64,000 nucleotides of DNA from the NCBI RefSeq assembly GCF_013201935.1, contig NZ_CP053833.1, forward strand, positions 1,054,001 to 1,118,000, in the 5' to 3' direction. Both the position numbers and the translations under genes were made by a program. Under the pieces are notes generated by a model that was given only the letters and a program-made list of their open reading frames with translations, was not told where the DNA came from and made no database searches. The stretch comes from Arcobacter cloacae (GTDB lineage: Bacteria > Campylobacterota > Campylobacteria > Campylobacterales > Arcobacteraceae). Each line of letters opens with the position of its first letter. Position 1 is the stretch's first letter. Positions 35,559-44,769 of this stretch are shown piece by piece.

Positions 35559-36464
35559 TTGAAGAAAATAATAATAGTTTCAAGTTTAACTTTGACTCTT
35601 TTTGCAAGTGATGGTTATGTACCTTTGAGTAATTTATCTAACGAGCAAAAACAAGAGTATAATTTCATAAATAAAAATAGTGTAATTAATTTAGAGAAGA
35701 ATAATACTTATGAAAAAGTAGAAAATATTCAAAAAGAAGAGGAAATCCAAACTTTTGAAGAAGAGATAGAAGAGGTTAAAAAAGAGCCAATAACAACTGA
35801 CAAAGAGTTTGTAAAAGAGTATAAAAAACAAAATATTTTAAAAGATGAAAAAAAAGAGAATTCAACTTTTTTTGCTAAAGATTTTTCTGTTACTCCTAAG
35901 ATTTCATATATGCATGTTACTACAAATGTTGATGATACAAATGTAGAAAAAACTCATGAAGTTGTTCCTGAAATTTTATTTACGTATAAAAATCATAATT
36001 TAAAATTTGATTATTTAGATTCAAATGTTAAAAAAAGTGATTTATCAAACATAAATGTTCAAGATTTTAAATTAGACACAAAATGGTATAGATTTGCATA
36101 TTTATATAGTTTATATAATGCAGATATTGGAATGGCATATAATTATTTGAAATTGGATGGTTATTTTGTTGATTTAATAGACGATGAAGAATACGAAATA
36201 AAGTTAAATCAAAAATTTGCAACAATTGAGGCTCATTTAAAAAATAGTGAAGATAACTTTTTAGTTGAATATGGTGGATTTTATGGAAAAAATGATAGCC
36301 GTATAAAAAATGCTTATGAATATTATCTAACTTTAGGATACAGATTTTTTAATAATGATAATCTGATTATTAATGCAGGATACAAAAATAGAACTGTGGA
36401 TTTTGATGATGATACAAAAATAGAGTATAAAGGTCCAGTTATAGGAATTAGTTCTACCTTTTAA
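35559..36464 (+). CDS. Predicted exported envelope protein, possible beta-barrel
   Basis: This 301-residue protein is of unknown family. A signal peptide (1-~16, ending LFASD) is followed by a charged, Glu/Lys-rich segment (~45-105) and then alternating strands with aromatic ends (ISYMHVTTNV, KFDYLDSNV, WYRFAYLYSLYNADIGMAY, YYLTLGYRFF, LIINAGYKN) ending in ...VIGISSTF. A terminal Phe is typical of outer-membrane barrels. It starts at TTG 35559, six bases after AGGAG. The link to the upstream dehydrogenase is positional only. Confidence 0.75.
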   Translation: MKKIIIVSSLTLTLFASDGYVPLSNLSNEQKQEYNFINKNSVINLEKNNTYEKVENIQKEEEIQTFEEEIEEVKKEPITTDKEFVKEYKKQNILKDEKKENSTFFAKDFSVTPKISYMHVTTNVDDTNVEKTHEVVPEILFTYKNHNLKFDYLDSNVKKSDLSNINVQDFKLDTKWYRFAYLYSLYNADIGMAYNYLKLDGYFVDLIDDEEYEIKLNQKFATIEAHLKNSEDNFLVEYGGFYGKNDSRIKNAYEYYLTLGYRFFNNDNLIINAGYKNRTVDFDDDTKIEYKGPVIGISSTF

Positions 36465-36467
36465 TTG

Positions 36468-36499
36468 GTAAAATATTACATTTTGTAATATTTTACTTT
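36468..36499 (+). terminator. Rho-independent-like hairpin after the envelope protein gene
   Basis: Thirteen-base perfect arms GTAAAATATTACA and TGTAATATTTTAC around a TTT loop begin four bases after the stop and are followed by TTTC. The stem is AT-rich, so strength is uncertain. Confidence 0.55.
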
Positions 36500-36517
36500 C
36501 TATCAAAAACTTTTAGA

Positions 36518-36523
36518 TATAAT
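36518..36523 (+). promoter_or_regulatory. Probable -10 element for the 36556-39251 gene pair
   Basis: TATAAT lies 32 bases before the ATG at 36556, directly after the hairpin that closes the previous gene, marking a new transcription unit. Confidence 0.5.
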
Positions 36524-36555
36524 GAATCAACAAATAACTTAAAAGAATAACTTAA

Positions 36556-36921
36556 ATGATTTATGAAATAAATGAAAAACAACAAAGAATAAAATATATA
36601 AGAGTTTTAGAAAAATTCTTCACAAGAACTGTATCTTTGCTAAAATTAGAAAATTTTGATAAAGATTTATTTATTGCAAGAACTAGAAAAAACTATGAAG
36701 ATTTAATAAAAACAAAAGAAGTTGAACTCTATTCTGAATATTATACTAATCTAAAGAACTTTATAAACAGAACTTTATTTTATTTAGAAGAGCATTCAAA
36801 ATCTTTTGAAGGAGAGAGAGCTAATCTTTTAAAAGATGCAAATTTATTGCAAAAAGAGAAAAATGGCAGTAATTATAAAAAAGATAAGCATAAAAAACAG
36901 ACTTTCAATGATGGATATTAA
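36556..36921 (+). CDS. Uncharacterised 121-residue protein upstream of recD2
   Basis: No family is recognised. The protein is highly charged and predicted helical (EKQQRIKYIRVLEKFFTRTV, TRKNYEDLIKTKEVELYSEY), with a lysine-rich tail (~100-121) that could contact nucleic acid. Its TAA shares one base with the recD2 ATG (TAATG), so it is translationally coupled to the helicase. No signal peptide or membrane segment is present. A helper role for RecD2 is speculative. Confidence 0.78.
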   Translation: MIYEINEKQQRIKYIRVLEKFFTRTVSLLKLENFDKDLFIARTRKNYEDLIKTKEVELYSEYYTNLKNFINRTLFYLEEHSKSFEGERANLLKDANLLQKEKNGSNYKKDKHKKQTFNDGY

Positions 36922-39251
36922 TGAGCCAAGAAGAGTATAAAAGTTTTAAATTATCAGGAGTAATAAAAAAAGTTTTATATAAAAACGATGAAACAAAATA
37001 CATAATTGCTGTTTTAGAAAATAATCAAAAAGTTTGTGGTGTCTATTTTGATACTGATATAGAAAAAATAGTAGGTGAAGAAGTTATTTTAAAAGGAAAT
37101 TGGACAACCCATAAAAAATATGGAGTTCAATTTGAATTTGATACTTTAGAACTTAAAGAAGCTGAAATGTTCTTTTTTCTTACAAAAATTGTAAAAGGCG
37201 TAGGTAAAAAATTTGCTCATGAACTTTTGGAGAAATACTCTGAAGAAGAGTTGGTTGAGATTTTAAATGAAAGACCAAGTGAACTTTTGGATTTCAAAGG
37301 AATAAAAGACAAAAAACTTGAAACTATTGTTTCTTCTTGGCAAAAATTTAAACATTTAAGAGAACTAGGCTCTTTTTTGGCAAAATTTGGTGTTACTTCA
37401 AATCTTATTACAAAAATATATTCAAGTTTAGGAGAAGTGGATAATCTAATTGATAAAATAAAAGAAAATCCATATATTTTGATAAATATAAAAGGAATAG
37501 GTTTTAAAAGAGCTGATGAAATAGCAAAATCACTTGGAATTGACCCTAAATCAGAGTTTAGAATCATGGCATGTATAAATTATACTTTAAGAGAGTATTG
37601 TGATAATAATGGTAATTCTTCAATAGATAAATTTCATTTATATAAACTTTTAGATGAAAGTTTACGATTTTTTAACGAAGAGCTTTTATATGAAGAAGCT
37701 ATATCTAAAATGCTTGTTGAAGAAAATATTTTTGTAACAAGTGAGAATAGAATAGCTTTATCAATGCTCTATTTTGCAGAAAAAAGAATATTAGATTTTT
37801 TTGCAAGAAGAAAAAATGAAAAAAATAGAAAAATAATTGCAACTTTTGATGAGTATTTAGTAAAAAAACAAGAAACTTTAGGATTTGAGTTAAGTGTTGA
37901 GCAAAAAAAAGCAGTTGAACTTATAAATAGTGGAGAAAAGACTCTATTTTTGATAGGTTATGCAGGAACTGGAAAATCAACTTCAAGTAGGGCAATATTG
38001 GAACTTCTTGAAGAGATTATGAGTTATGATGATATTATGACTATTGCTTTAAGTGGGATTGCTTCTCAAAGAATTTCTGATACAACAGGATATAACTCTT
38101 CTACTATTCAATCACTTTTGATGAAACATAAAGAGAAAGATTTTTTTCCTTATAAAGCTATTTTACTTGATGAAGCTTCAATGGTAAATTCTGTAACTTT
38201 TTATCAAATTATTTCAAAAATTTCTGATGATACAGTTTTTATAATAGTTGGAGATGATGGACAACTTCCTGCTATTGGTGCTGGAAATGTATTAGCAGAT
38301 GCTATAAAATATGAATTAGCACCAATTTGTAAGCTTACAAAAATTTACAGACAAAATGAGAATCAGGCAATTGCCGTAATTGCAAATGATATTAGAAAAG
38401 GTGAAATACCAGCTTATAAAGAGGAATATGAAGATTTTAAATTTATTGATGTCTCAATTTCAAATTATTATGCTAAAAAAAACTCTATTTCTTCAAATGA
38501 TTTTGCAGATTTAAGAGGTGAAAATAGTGAGTATATTTTAAATAATATTTTAAATATTTCAGCAAGTTATATAGAACAATATTATGATTTTATAAAGAAA
38601 AAAAAGATTTCAAAAGCATTAACACTTTTTCAAGTAATTACTCCTATGAAAGCTGGAATTTTAGGAGTAGATAATCTAAATATTCAACTTCAAAAACTTT
38701 TTAATCACACAAAAGGAAAAGCTTTTGTTTCAAAAGTTTATGAGTATAAACTAACTGATAAGGTAATTCATATAAAAAATGAGAACATGAGAGCCCAAAC
38801 TATGAGTATGTACAAAAGTGGCTCATCTGATTTTTTAGAAAGAAGAGTTTATAATGGTCAATTAGGACTTATAATAAAACTTGATTTTGAAGAAGAAAAA
38901 TGTATAGTTTTATATCCAAATGATGATATGGTAGTATTTTATGATTTTGAAAATGTTCACTCTTTATTATCACTAGCTTATTGTTTAACTATTCATAAAA
39001 CACAAGGAATGGAGTATGAAAATGCATTAATTCCTATGAGCTTTTCCCATTATATTATGCATAATACTAAACTTTTATATACAGCAATTACAAGAGCTAA
39101 GAAAATGTGTTTTATTGTAGGAGAAGAAGAAGCTTTTAAAAGTGCTTGTAAAAAACTTGAAATTACTATTAGAGAATCTGTAATAAATGACTTGTTAAAT
39201 AAAAAACAAGAGAATTTAAAAACTCAAAACCTAGAAATGATAACAATTTAA
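36921..39251 (+). CDS. recD2: RecD2-type ATP-dependent DNA helicase
   Basis: The 776-residue SF1B helicase has the N-terminal RecD2 extension with helix-hairpin-helix repeats (VKGVGKKFAHELLEKY, DFKGIKDKK, NIKGIGFKRADEIAKSLGI) and then the motor. Walker A is GYAGTGKST (~346-354), motif II is LLDEASMVN, and then come GDDGQLPAIGAGNVL and LTKIYRQNE. Motif V/VI is LTIHKTQGMEYENALIP and YTAITRAKK. RecD2 is the RecBC-independent form and unwinds 5'-3' at stalled forks. It is coupled to the upstream small gene. Confidence 0.93.
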   Translation: MSQEEYKSFKLSGVIKKVLYKNDETKYIIAVLENNQKVCGVYFDTDIEKIVGEEVILKGNWTTHKKYGVQFEFDTLELKEAEMFFFLTKIVKGVGKKFAHELLEKYSEEELVEILNERPSELLDFKGIKDKKLETIVSSWQKFKHLRELGSFLAKFGVTSNLITKIYSSLGEVDNLIDKIKENPYILINIKGIGFKRADEIAKSLGIDPKSEFRIMACINYTLREYCDNNGNSSIDKFHLYKLLDESLRFFNEELLYEEAISKMLVEENIFVTSENRIALSMLYFAEKRILDFFARRKNEKNRKIIATFDEYLVKKQETLGFELSVEQKKAVELINSGEKTLFLIGYAGTGKSTSSRAILELLEEIMSYDDIMTIALSGIASQRISDTTGYNSSTIQSLLMKHKEKDFFPYKAILLDEASMVNSVTFYQIISKISDDTVFIIVGDDGQLPAIGAGNVLADAIKYELAPICKLTKIYRQNENQAIAVIANDIRKGEIPAYKEEYEDFKFIDVSISNYYAKKNSISSNDFADLRGENSEYILNNILNISASYIEQYYDFIKKKKISKALTLFQVITPMKAGILGVDNLNIQLQKLFNHTKGKAFVSKVYEYKLTDKVIHIKNENMRAQTMSMYKSGSSDFLERRVYNGQLGLIIKLDFEEEKCIVLYPNDDMVVFYDFENVHSLLSLAYCLTIHKTQGMEYENALIPMSFSHYIMHNTKLLYTAITRAKKMCFIVGEEEAFKSACKKLEITIRESVINDLLNKKQENLKTQNLEMITI

Positions 39252-39309
39252 CAAACATAAAAGCAACTTTTTTGTATTATCTCTAAAATTTTTAAGAGGA
39301 ATATGTTTA

Positions 39310-40773
39310 ATGATAACGTGGATGCAAAGACATAAGAAGTGGTTAGTAATTACTATTTGGATAAGTACAATTGCATTCGTTGGAGCTGGTTTTGTTGGAT
39401 GGGGTTCTTACGAGTATGGTAAACAAGGTGGAGTAGTAGCAGTTGTTGGTGATAGAGAAGTTTCAGTTGAAGAGTATCAACAAGAGTATTCAAACCTTTA
39501 TGAACAATATTCAAGAATGTTTGGACCAATGTTTAATAATGAACTTGCTGAACAATTAAGATTAAAAGATATAGCTTATAAACAAGTTTTACAAAAAAAT
39601 CTAATTATGTCTTATGCAGACTCTTTAGGTCTTGATGTGACAAATGAAGAGATAGCAAAAGAATTGGTAAAATATGATGCTTTCATAAAAGATGGGAAAT
39701 TTGATAAAGATACTTATGTAAAAGTATTAAATCAAAATAGAATGACTCCAAAAGATTTTGAAGCATCTTTAAAAAGAGGTATTCTATTACAAAAAGTTCA
39801 AGGATTATTTGAAATAGATCCAACACAAAATGAGATTGAGAATATCAGTAAATTACTATTTTTAGAAGATGATATTACAATTAAAATTTTATCTCTTGAT
39901 GAAATTAGTGTTCAATTAAATGATGAAGAAATAAAAAAATACTGGGAAGAGAATAAAAACTCTTATATGTCAGAGGTTTCTTATGATTTAGAAATTAAAG
40001 AGATACCTTTGATTAGTGCAAATTCTACAGAAGATGATATAAAATCACATTATGAAAAATTTAAAATTGATTACAAACATGAAGATGGGAAGATTAAAAC
40101 TCTTGAAGAGGCTAGAGATTTAATAATCAAAGATTTAGATGAAAAATTTACAAAAACAGAAGCATTAAAAATATATTTACAACTTAAAAAAGATGAAGAT
40201 AAATTTGATGGTGCAAAAAGATTTTTAGAATCACAACTTCCTTATTCTTCAGAGAATAATTCAAAAATATTAGAAACAAAAGATTCTGAAATAGTAAAAC
40301 CATTCTTTGATAATAATAAATACTTTATTGTGAAAGTTGTAAAAAAGAATTTATCTCAACCTTTATCTTATGAAGAAGCATCTACTCAAGTAAAAGCAGA
40401 TTTTGAAAAAGTTCAAAAAGTTCAAAAGTTACAACAAGTTGCTAATGAGCAACTAAAAGATTTTAAAGGTGAAGATATTTTAGGAGTTACAAGAGAATCT
40501 ATTACTAAAATTCCAGGTTTAGAGCAACAGCAAGCAGCTAAATTTTTAAATCAACTATTTTCAACTACAACAAAAGAAGGTATAGTAAATTTAGATAATA
40601 AAGTTGTGTTATACAGAATTAATAATTCAAAAATGGCTGAATATAATAAAACAAAAGATGAAGTAGTAAAAGGAACTATAATACAACTTCAAGATGAAGA
40701 GATTATGTTAAATTTATTGAAAAAATTAGAGAATACTTTTACAGTTCATTCTTCAATCCAAGAAAAGGAGTAA
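39310..40773 (+). CDS. PpiD-like membrane-anchored periplasmic chaperone (SurA_N domain)
   Basis: This 487-residue protein starts with a membrane anchor (MITWMQRHKKWLVITIWIST, helix ~11-30), then a SurA N-terminal-like region (VVAVVGDREVSVEEYQQEY, LADQL-type helices to ~170) and a weak parvulin-like region (~225-330). The layout is that of PpiD, which helps fold secreted proteins at the Sec exit. Parvulin active-site residues are not clear, so it may be chaperone only. It lies four bases before ftsA, an order I recall from Campylobacter. Confidence 0.85.
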   Translation: MITWMQRHKKWLVITIWISTIAFVGAGFVGWGSYEYGKQGGVVAVVGDREVSVEEYQQEYSNLYEQYSRMFGPMFNNELAEQLRLKDIAYKQVLQKNLIMSYADSLGLDVTNEEIAKELVKYDAFIKDGKFDKDTYVKVLNQNRMTPKDFEASLKRGILLQKVQGLFEIDPTQNEIENISKLLFLEDDITIKILSLDEISVQLNDEEIKKYWEENKNSYMSEVSYDLEIKEIPLISANSTEDDIKSHYEKFKIDYKHEDGKIKTLEEARDLIIKDLDEKFTKTEALKIYLQLKKDEDKFDGAKRFLESQLPYSSENNSKILETKDSEIVKPFFDNNKYFIVKVVKKNLSQPLSYEEASTQVKADFEKVQKVQKLQQVANEQLKDFKGEDILGVTRESITKIPGLEQQQAAKFLNQLFSTTTKEGIVNLDNKVVLYRINNSKMAEYNKTKDEVVKGTIIQLQDEEIMLNLLKKLENTFTVHSSIQEKE

Positions 40774-40776
40774 TAA

Positions 40777-42186
40777 TTGAATAACACTTTTTTAGCAATA
40801 GATATAGGTTCATCAGTTGTAACAGCTGTTATTGCAAAACATGATTTAGAAAATAATATAAATATTTTAGGTACGGGAATACAAAAAAGTAATGGAGTTA
40901 ATAAAGGTATTATAATTAATATCGAAGAGGCATCAAAAGCTATAAAAGATGCTGTTTCTGTTGCAAAAAGATCAACAACTGAATTAATAGATACAACTGT
41001 AGTGTCGATTTCTGGTAGTTATTCAAAAAGTATAAGAAGTAGTGGTTCTGTGAACGTTCCAAATGGACTTATAACAGAAACTGAAATTAATCAAGTAATG
41101 CAAATGGCTTTATATAATGCAACAATTGTTCCAGAATATGAAGTTGTACATGTTGTACCATTATTTTTTAAAGTAGATGATTCTGTCGAAGTAGATAATC
41201 CTTTAAATATGAATGGAAGTAGATTGGAAGTTTCTGTTTACATAGTTACAGCTAAAAGAACAGCATTAACAAATATAAAATCAGCTTTAAAAACTTCAGG
41301 AATAGAAGTAGTAAAATTTGTTTTAGACTCTTATGCATCTGCACTTGCTGTTTTAGATGAGCAACAAAAAAAGTTTGGAGCAATAGTTATAAACTTAGGT
41401 TCAACAACAACAGAGTTTGTATATTTTAAAGGAAATTCTATTATTTTTAATGGATTTATACCTGTTGGTTCAAACCACATAACAAATGATTTATCAGTTA
41501 TGTTACATACTCCTCCTACAGCTGCTGAAAAGATAAAATTAGAATATGGTTCATTAATTAGAAATTATTCTCCAAATAATGAACTAGGCGTTACTAAAGT
41601 AAAAATCCCAAGAATTGGTGATGAAGAGAGTGTTTCTGAAGTTGCTTTAGATTATATTCAAACGATTATTCATGCAAGAGTTGAAGAAGTTTTAGTATTA
41701 GTTAAAAATAAATTGAAAAAAAGTGGTTTATTAGATAATACAGGTTCTGGTATTGTAATAACAGGTGGAATGAGTTATTTAGATGGAATAAAAAAATTAA
41801 CAGAGAGAATTTTTGAAGGTATTCCTATTAGTGTTTCTAATCCTAAAAACATAAAAAATGGTTTTATGAGTTTTGATGAAGCAAACATGGCAACAGTTGT
41901 TGGATTGTTGTTTTACTCTTTAGGTACAAATAGAAGCTATCAGTTAGATTCAAGTAAAAAGTTAATTAAACCTATTAAAAAAGATAGAGTAAATGAGCCT
42001 AAAATTTCATCTTTATCTAGTTCTAATGAAAGACCTATGACAGAACAAAACAATAGTGTTCCTAATTTGAATATGAATCAAGAACATATTCAAATAAAGG
42101 ATAATAGAACAATATTAACACCTTTAATAAAAGATAAGAAAAAAGGTGTTTCTAAGTTCTGGAGTAAAGTATCGGAGTGGTTTTAA
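40777..42186 (+). CDS. ftsA: Cell division protein FtsA
   Basis: The 469-residue actin-like protein anchors FtsZ to the membrane. It has the phosphate-1 motif LAIDIGSSVVTAVIAK, the 1C domain with VPEYEVVHVVPLFFKVDD, phosphate-2 (INLGSTTTEF) and VITGGMSYLDGI. The C terminus SKFWSKVSEWF is the amphipathic membrane-targeting helix. It starts at TTG 40777 behind AAGGAG. Its stop overlaps the ftsZ ATG by one base. Confidence 0.95.
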   Translation: MNNTFLAIDIGSSVVTAVIAKHDLENNINILGTGIQKSNGVNKGIIINIEEASKAIKDAVSVAKRSTTELIDTTVVSISGSYSKSIRSSGSVNVPNGLITETEINQVMQMALYNATIVPEYEVVHVVPLFFKVDDSVEVDNPLNMNGSRLEVSVYIVTAKRTALTNIKSALKTSGIEVVKFVLDSYASALAVLDEQQKKFGAIVINLGSTTTEFVYFKGNSIIFNGFIPVGSNHITNDLSVMLHTPPTAAEKIKLEYGSLIRNYSPNNELGVTKVKIPRIGDEESVSEVALDYIQTIIHARVEEVLVLVKNKLKKSGLLDNTGSGIVITGGMSYLDGIKKLTERIFEGIPISVSNPKNIKNGFMSFDEANMATVVGLLFYSLGTNRSYQLDSSKKLIKPIKKDRVNEPKISSLSSSNERPMTEQNNSVPNLNMNQEHIQIKDNRTILTPLIKDKKKGVSKFWSKVSEWF

Positions 42187-43331
42187 TGGAAAAAATGGAA
42201 AATTTATTTAGAGTGGATGACATAAAAGTTGATATGCCAAGTAAAGTTTTATCTGATAACGTAGCAAAAATTGCAGTTATTGGAGTTGGTGGTGGTGGTT
42301 GTAATATGATAAACCACATGATAAATGAAGGTTCTCATAAAATCGATTTAATTGCTGCGAATACTGATTTACAAGTACTTCATATTTCTAAAGCTCCAAA
42401 AAAGATTCAATTAGGACTTAAACTTACTAAAGGTTTAGGTGCTGGAATGAAACCAGAAATTGGTAGAGATTCAGCTGTTGAAAGTTATGAAGAGATTAAA
42501 GGTTCTTTAAAAGGTGCTGATATTGTTTTTATAGCTGCTGGTTTAGGTGGAGGAACTGGAACTGGAGCTGCTGCTATTATTGCAAAAGCTGCAAAAGAAA
42601 TAGGTGCTTTAACTGTTTCAGTTGTAACAAAACCATTTGCTTGGGAAGGTAAAAAAAGAGCAGGGTTAGCAAATCTTGGGCTTGAAGAACTTAAAAAAGT
42701 AAGTGATTCAATAATTGTTATTCCAAATGATAGATTATTAGAAATAATTGATGAAAATGTTGGAATGAAAGATGCTTTTAAAATAATCGATAATATTTTA
42801 TATCAAGCTGTAAATGGTATGTCTGAAGTTATTTTAAATCCAGGAAATTCTGATATTAATACTGACTTCGCTGATGTTAAAACTATCATGCAACACAAAG
42901 GTATGGCATTGATGGGAATAGGGCGAGCAAAAGGTGAAAATGCAGCTCAAAGAGCATTGGAAGATGCTATTGATTCTCCATTACTTGATAAAGTTTCATT
43001 AAATGGTGCAAAAGGTATTTTAATTCACTTTAATATTCATCCACAAGTTTCATTATTTGCTATTAATGATGTAATGGGAACTATCAATGATAGAATGGAT
43101 TCTAATGCTGAAATTATTTTTGGTACAACTTCTGATAGTACATTAGAAAAAGATGAAGTTAAAATTACTATTGTTGCGACAGGTTTTGAAACAAAAAATG
43201 AAGAGATAGAAGAACCTTCTGAAAATATAGAAGAGAATGAAAATAAAAGTAGTGTAGCTTCTGATAGTGAAAATTATTTAGATATCCCACCTTTAATGAG
43301 AGATTATATAGTTCAATATCCATTAAATTAA
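42186..43331 (+). CDS. ftsZ: Cell division protein FtsZ
   Basis: The likely start is ATG 42186 (MEKMENLFRVDD), eight bases after GGAG and overlapping the ftsA stop as TAATG. A GTG nine bases earlier lies inside that ribosome site. The 381-residue tubulin homologue has VIGVGGGGCNMINHM, the signature GGGTGTGAA, the T7 loop NTDFADVKTIM and a C-terminal peptide LDIPPLMRDY that binds FtsA. It is closed by a strong terminator. Confidence 0.97.
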   Translation: MEKMENLFRVDDIKVDMPSKVLSDNVAKIAVIGVGGGGCNMINHMINEGSHKIDLIAANTDLQVLHISKAPKKIQLGLKLTKGLGAGMKPEIGRDSAVESYEEIKGSLKGADIVFIAAGLGGGTGTGAAAIIAKAAKEIGALTVSVVTKPFAWEGKKRAGLANLGLEELKKVSDSIIVIPNDRLLEIIDENVGMKDAFKIIDNILYQAVNGMSEVILNPGNSDINTDFADVKTIMQHKGMALMGIGRAKGENAAQRALEDAIDSPLLDKVSLNGAKGILIHFNIHPQVSLFAINDVMGTINDRMDSNAEIIFGTTSDSTLEKDEVKITIVATGFETKNEEIEEPSENIEENENKSSVASDSENYLDIPPLMRDYIVQYPLN

Positions 43332-43350
43332 TAAGATATATTACTAAATA

Positions 43351-43388
43351 AAAAAGGGGCTTAAACGAAAGTTTAAGCCCCTTTTTTT
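43351..43388. terminator. Strong bidirectional rho-independent terminator after ftsZ
   Basis: GGGGCTTAAAC (43356-43366), loop GAAA, and GTTTAAGCCCC (43371-43381) are perfect arms flanked by A5 upstream and T7 downstream. It can terminate ftsZ and the convergent yeeE gene. It is the most GC-rich hairpin in the window. Confidence 0.93.
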
Positions 43389-43392
43389 ATCT

Positions 43393-44493
43393 TTAGATTT
43401 GGAAATCTAAAGGTTTGTTTTTATCTTTCTTATTCTCATCATCCCATTCAAAAATAAAACACATAGGTAACTTTTCATATTTATTTAGTATTCTAGCTGT
43501 TATTACACCTGAAATAAATATTGAAACAATAGCTAAAGCTGAAGAAAAAGCAAGAGTTGAAAGACCCGTTAATCCTTGTCCAACTGTACAACCAATAGCC
43601 ATAATTCCACCTGTACCCATTAAAGCTCCACCAATCATATTGTATTTTACTTTATTGATATTTTTATTTGCAGTACAACCAAAACTATATTTTTTGTTCA
43701 TTGATGACATAATAAAAGTTCCTATTAAAACTCCTACTATCATACTAACTCCAAAAGATAACTCATTTACTTCATAATATGTAAATAATTCTAATGTTTT
43801 AGCAGTTGGGTAAACAAAACTAATTCCACTTAATGCGATATCTCTTTCCATACTATCTTGACCAATAACACCTGTTACAAACCAAGCAATAGCTACTAAT
43901 AATCCAACTAATACTCCATCAAACAGAGTGAAAATTCTTTTTATTTTTTTTGTCAAAATGAATAAAATTATTGTCAATATAACTAAAATCACAAAAATAT
44001 TAATTCTAAAATTCTCAAGATTTGATGAAAGTTCAATTAAAAAGCTATTATTAATAAATGGATCGAAAATGCCGTATAAAAAACCTTTTGTAGTTGCATA
44101 TGCAAAAATAGCTATAAATAATAGTGTAATTAAAGCATTTGAATCACCTTGTGCGTATTTTACTAAACTTCTACTACTACAACCATCGGCAATCATCATT
44201 CCAGCACCAAACATAAGTCCACCAAAAATAATTGCAAGATAGTTTATATTATTTTTAAAATAAGCAGATTGTGTTAGATCTATTTCAAAATGATTAGCCA
44301 TTAAATTTGTAGAGATAATTGCAACAATCATTGCCATAATAACTGATGCACCTCTTTTTGTTGATTTTATTAAAACATAATCTTTTATTGAACCACTAAA
44401 ACAAAATTGATTTTTTTGTGCAATCATTCCAAATGCAAGTCCAATAATCAATCCTAAAATATTGACTATTTCGTAAGTTTCCAATTCAAACAT
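43393..44493 (-). CDS. YeeE/YedE family thiosulfate-type transporter
   Basis: This 366-residue membrane protein has ~9-10 hydrophobic segments and two family motifs, GAGMIIADGCSSRSLVKYAQG and GTGGIMAIGCTVGQGLTGLSTLA. Their cysteines line the sulfur-relay path in thiosulfate transporters of this family (TsuA/YeeE). A third conserved stretch is FCFSGSIKDYVLIK, and another is YSFGCTAN. It probably imports thiosulfate or a related sulfane compound. It lies two bases after a small acidic gene and downstream of the HemF-like gene. Confidence 0.88.
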   Translation of the reverse strand: MFELETYEIVNILGLIIGLAFGMIAQKNQFCFSGSIKDYVLIKSTKRGASVIMAMIVAIISTNLMANHFEIDLTQSAYFKNNINYLAIIFGGLMFGAGMMIADGCSSRSLVKYAQGDSNALITLLFIAIFAYATTKGFLYGIFDPFINNSFLIELSSNLENFRINIFVILVILTIILFILTKKIKRIFTLFDGVLVGLLVAIAWFVTGVIGQDSMERDIALSGISFVYPTAKTLELFTYYEVNELSFGVSMIVGVLIGTFIMSSMNKKYSFGCTANKNINKVKYNMIGGALMGTGGIMAIGCTVGQGLTGLSTLAFSSALAIVSIFISGVITARILNKYEKLPMCFIFEWDDENKKDKNKPLDFQI

Positions 44494-44495
44494 CT

Positions 44496-44759
44496 TTATA
44501 CCTCTTCATCATCAGCTCTCATATCTTCTAAATCTTCTAAGATATTAATAGCTTCTTGTTCTGATAATTTATTTTTATCAATATGAAGTAAAACTTCATC
44601 ATAAAATTTTTTTACATCTAACATATAATCTAATTCAATTTTTAAATCTTCATTATTTTTATCTTTTGAAATTAGTTTATCTAAAGCCTTTATTTCAGCG
44701 TTTACTTCAACTAAAACATCAGTTTTTAATAAATCTTCAAGTTCTTTTATTTTTGACAT
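44496..44759 (-). CDS. Small acidic helical protein of unknown function
   Basis: This 87-residue cytoplasmic protein is rich in Glu, Asp, Lys and Leu, with heptad-like patterns (KIKELEDLLKTDVLVEV, AINILEDLEDMRADDEEV). No family is recognised. It lies between the hemF-like gene (10 bases) and the YeeE/YedE gene (2 bases), so the three are probably one transcript. It could be an accessory of the transporter; that is conjecture. Confidence 0.72.
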   Translation of the reverse strand: MSKIKELEDLLKTDVLVEVNAEIKALDKLISKDKNNEDLKIELDYMLDVKKFYDEVLLHIDKNKLSEQEAINILEDLEDMRADDEEV

Positions 44760-44769
44760 TAATTTTTCC

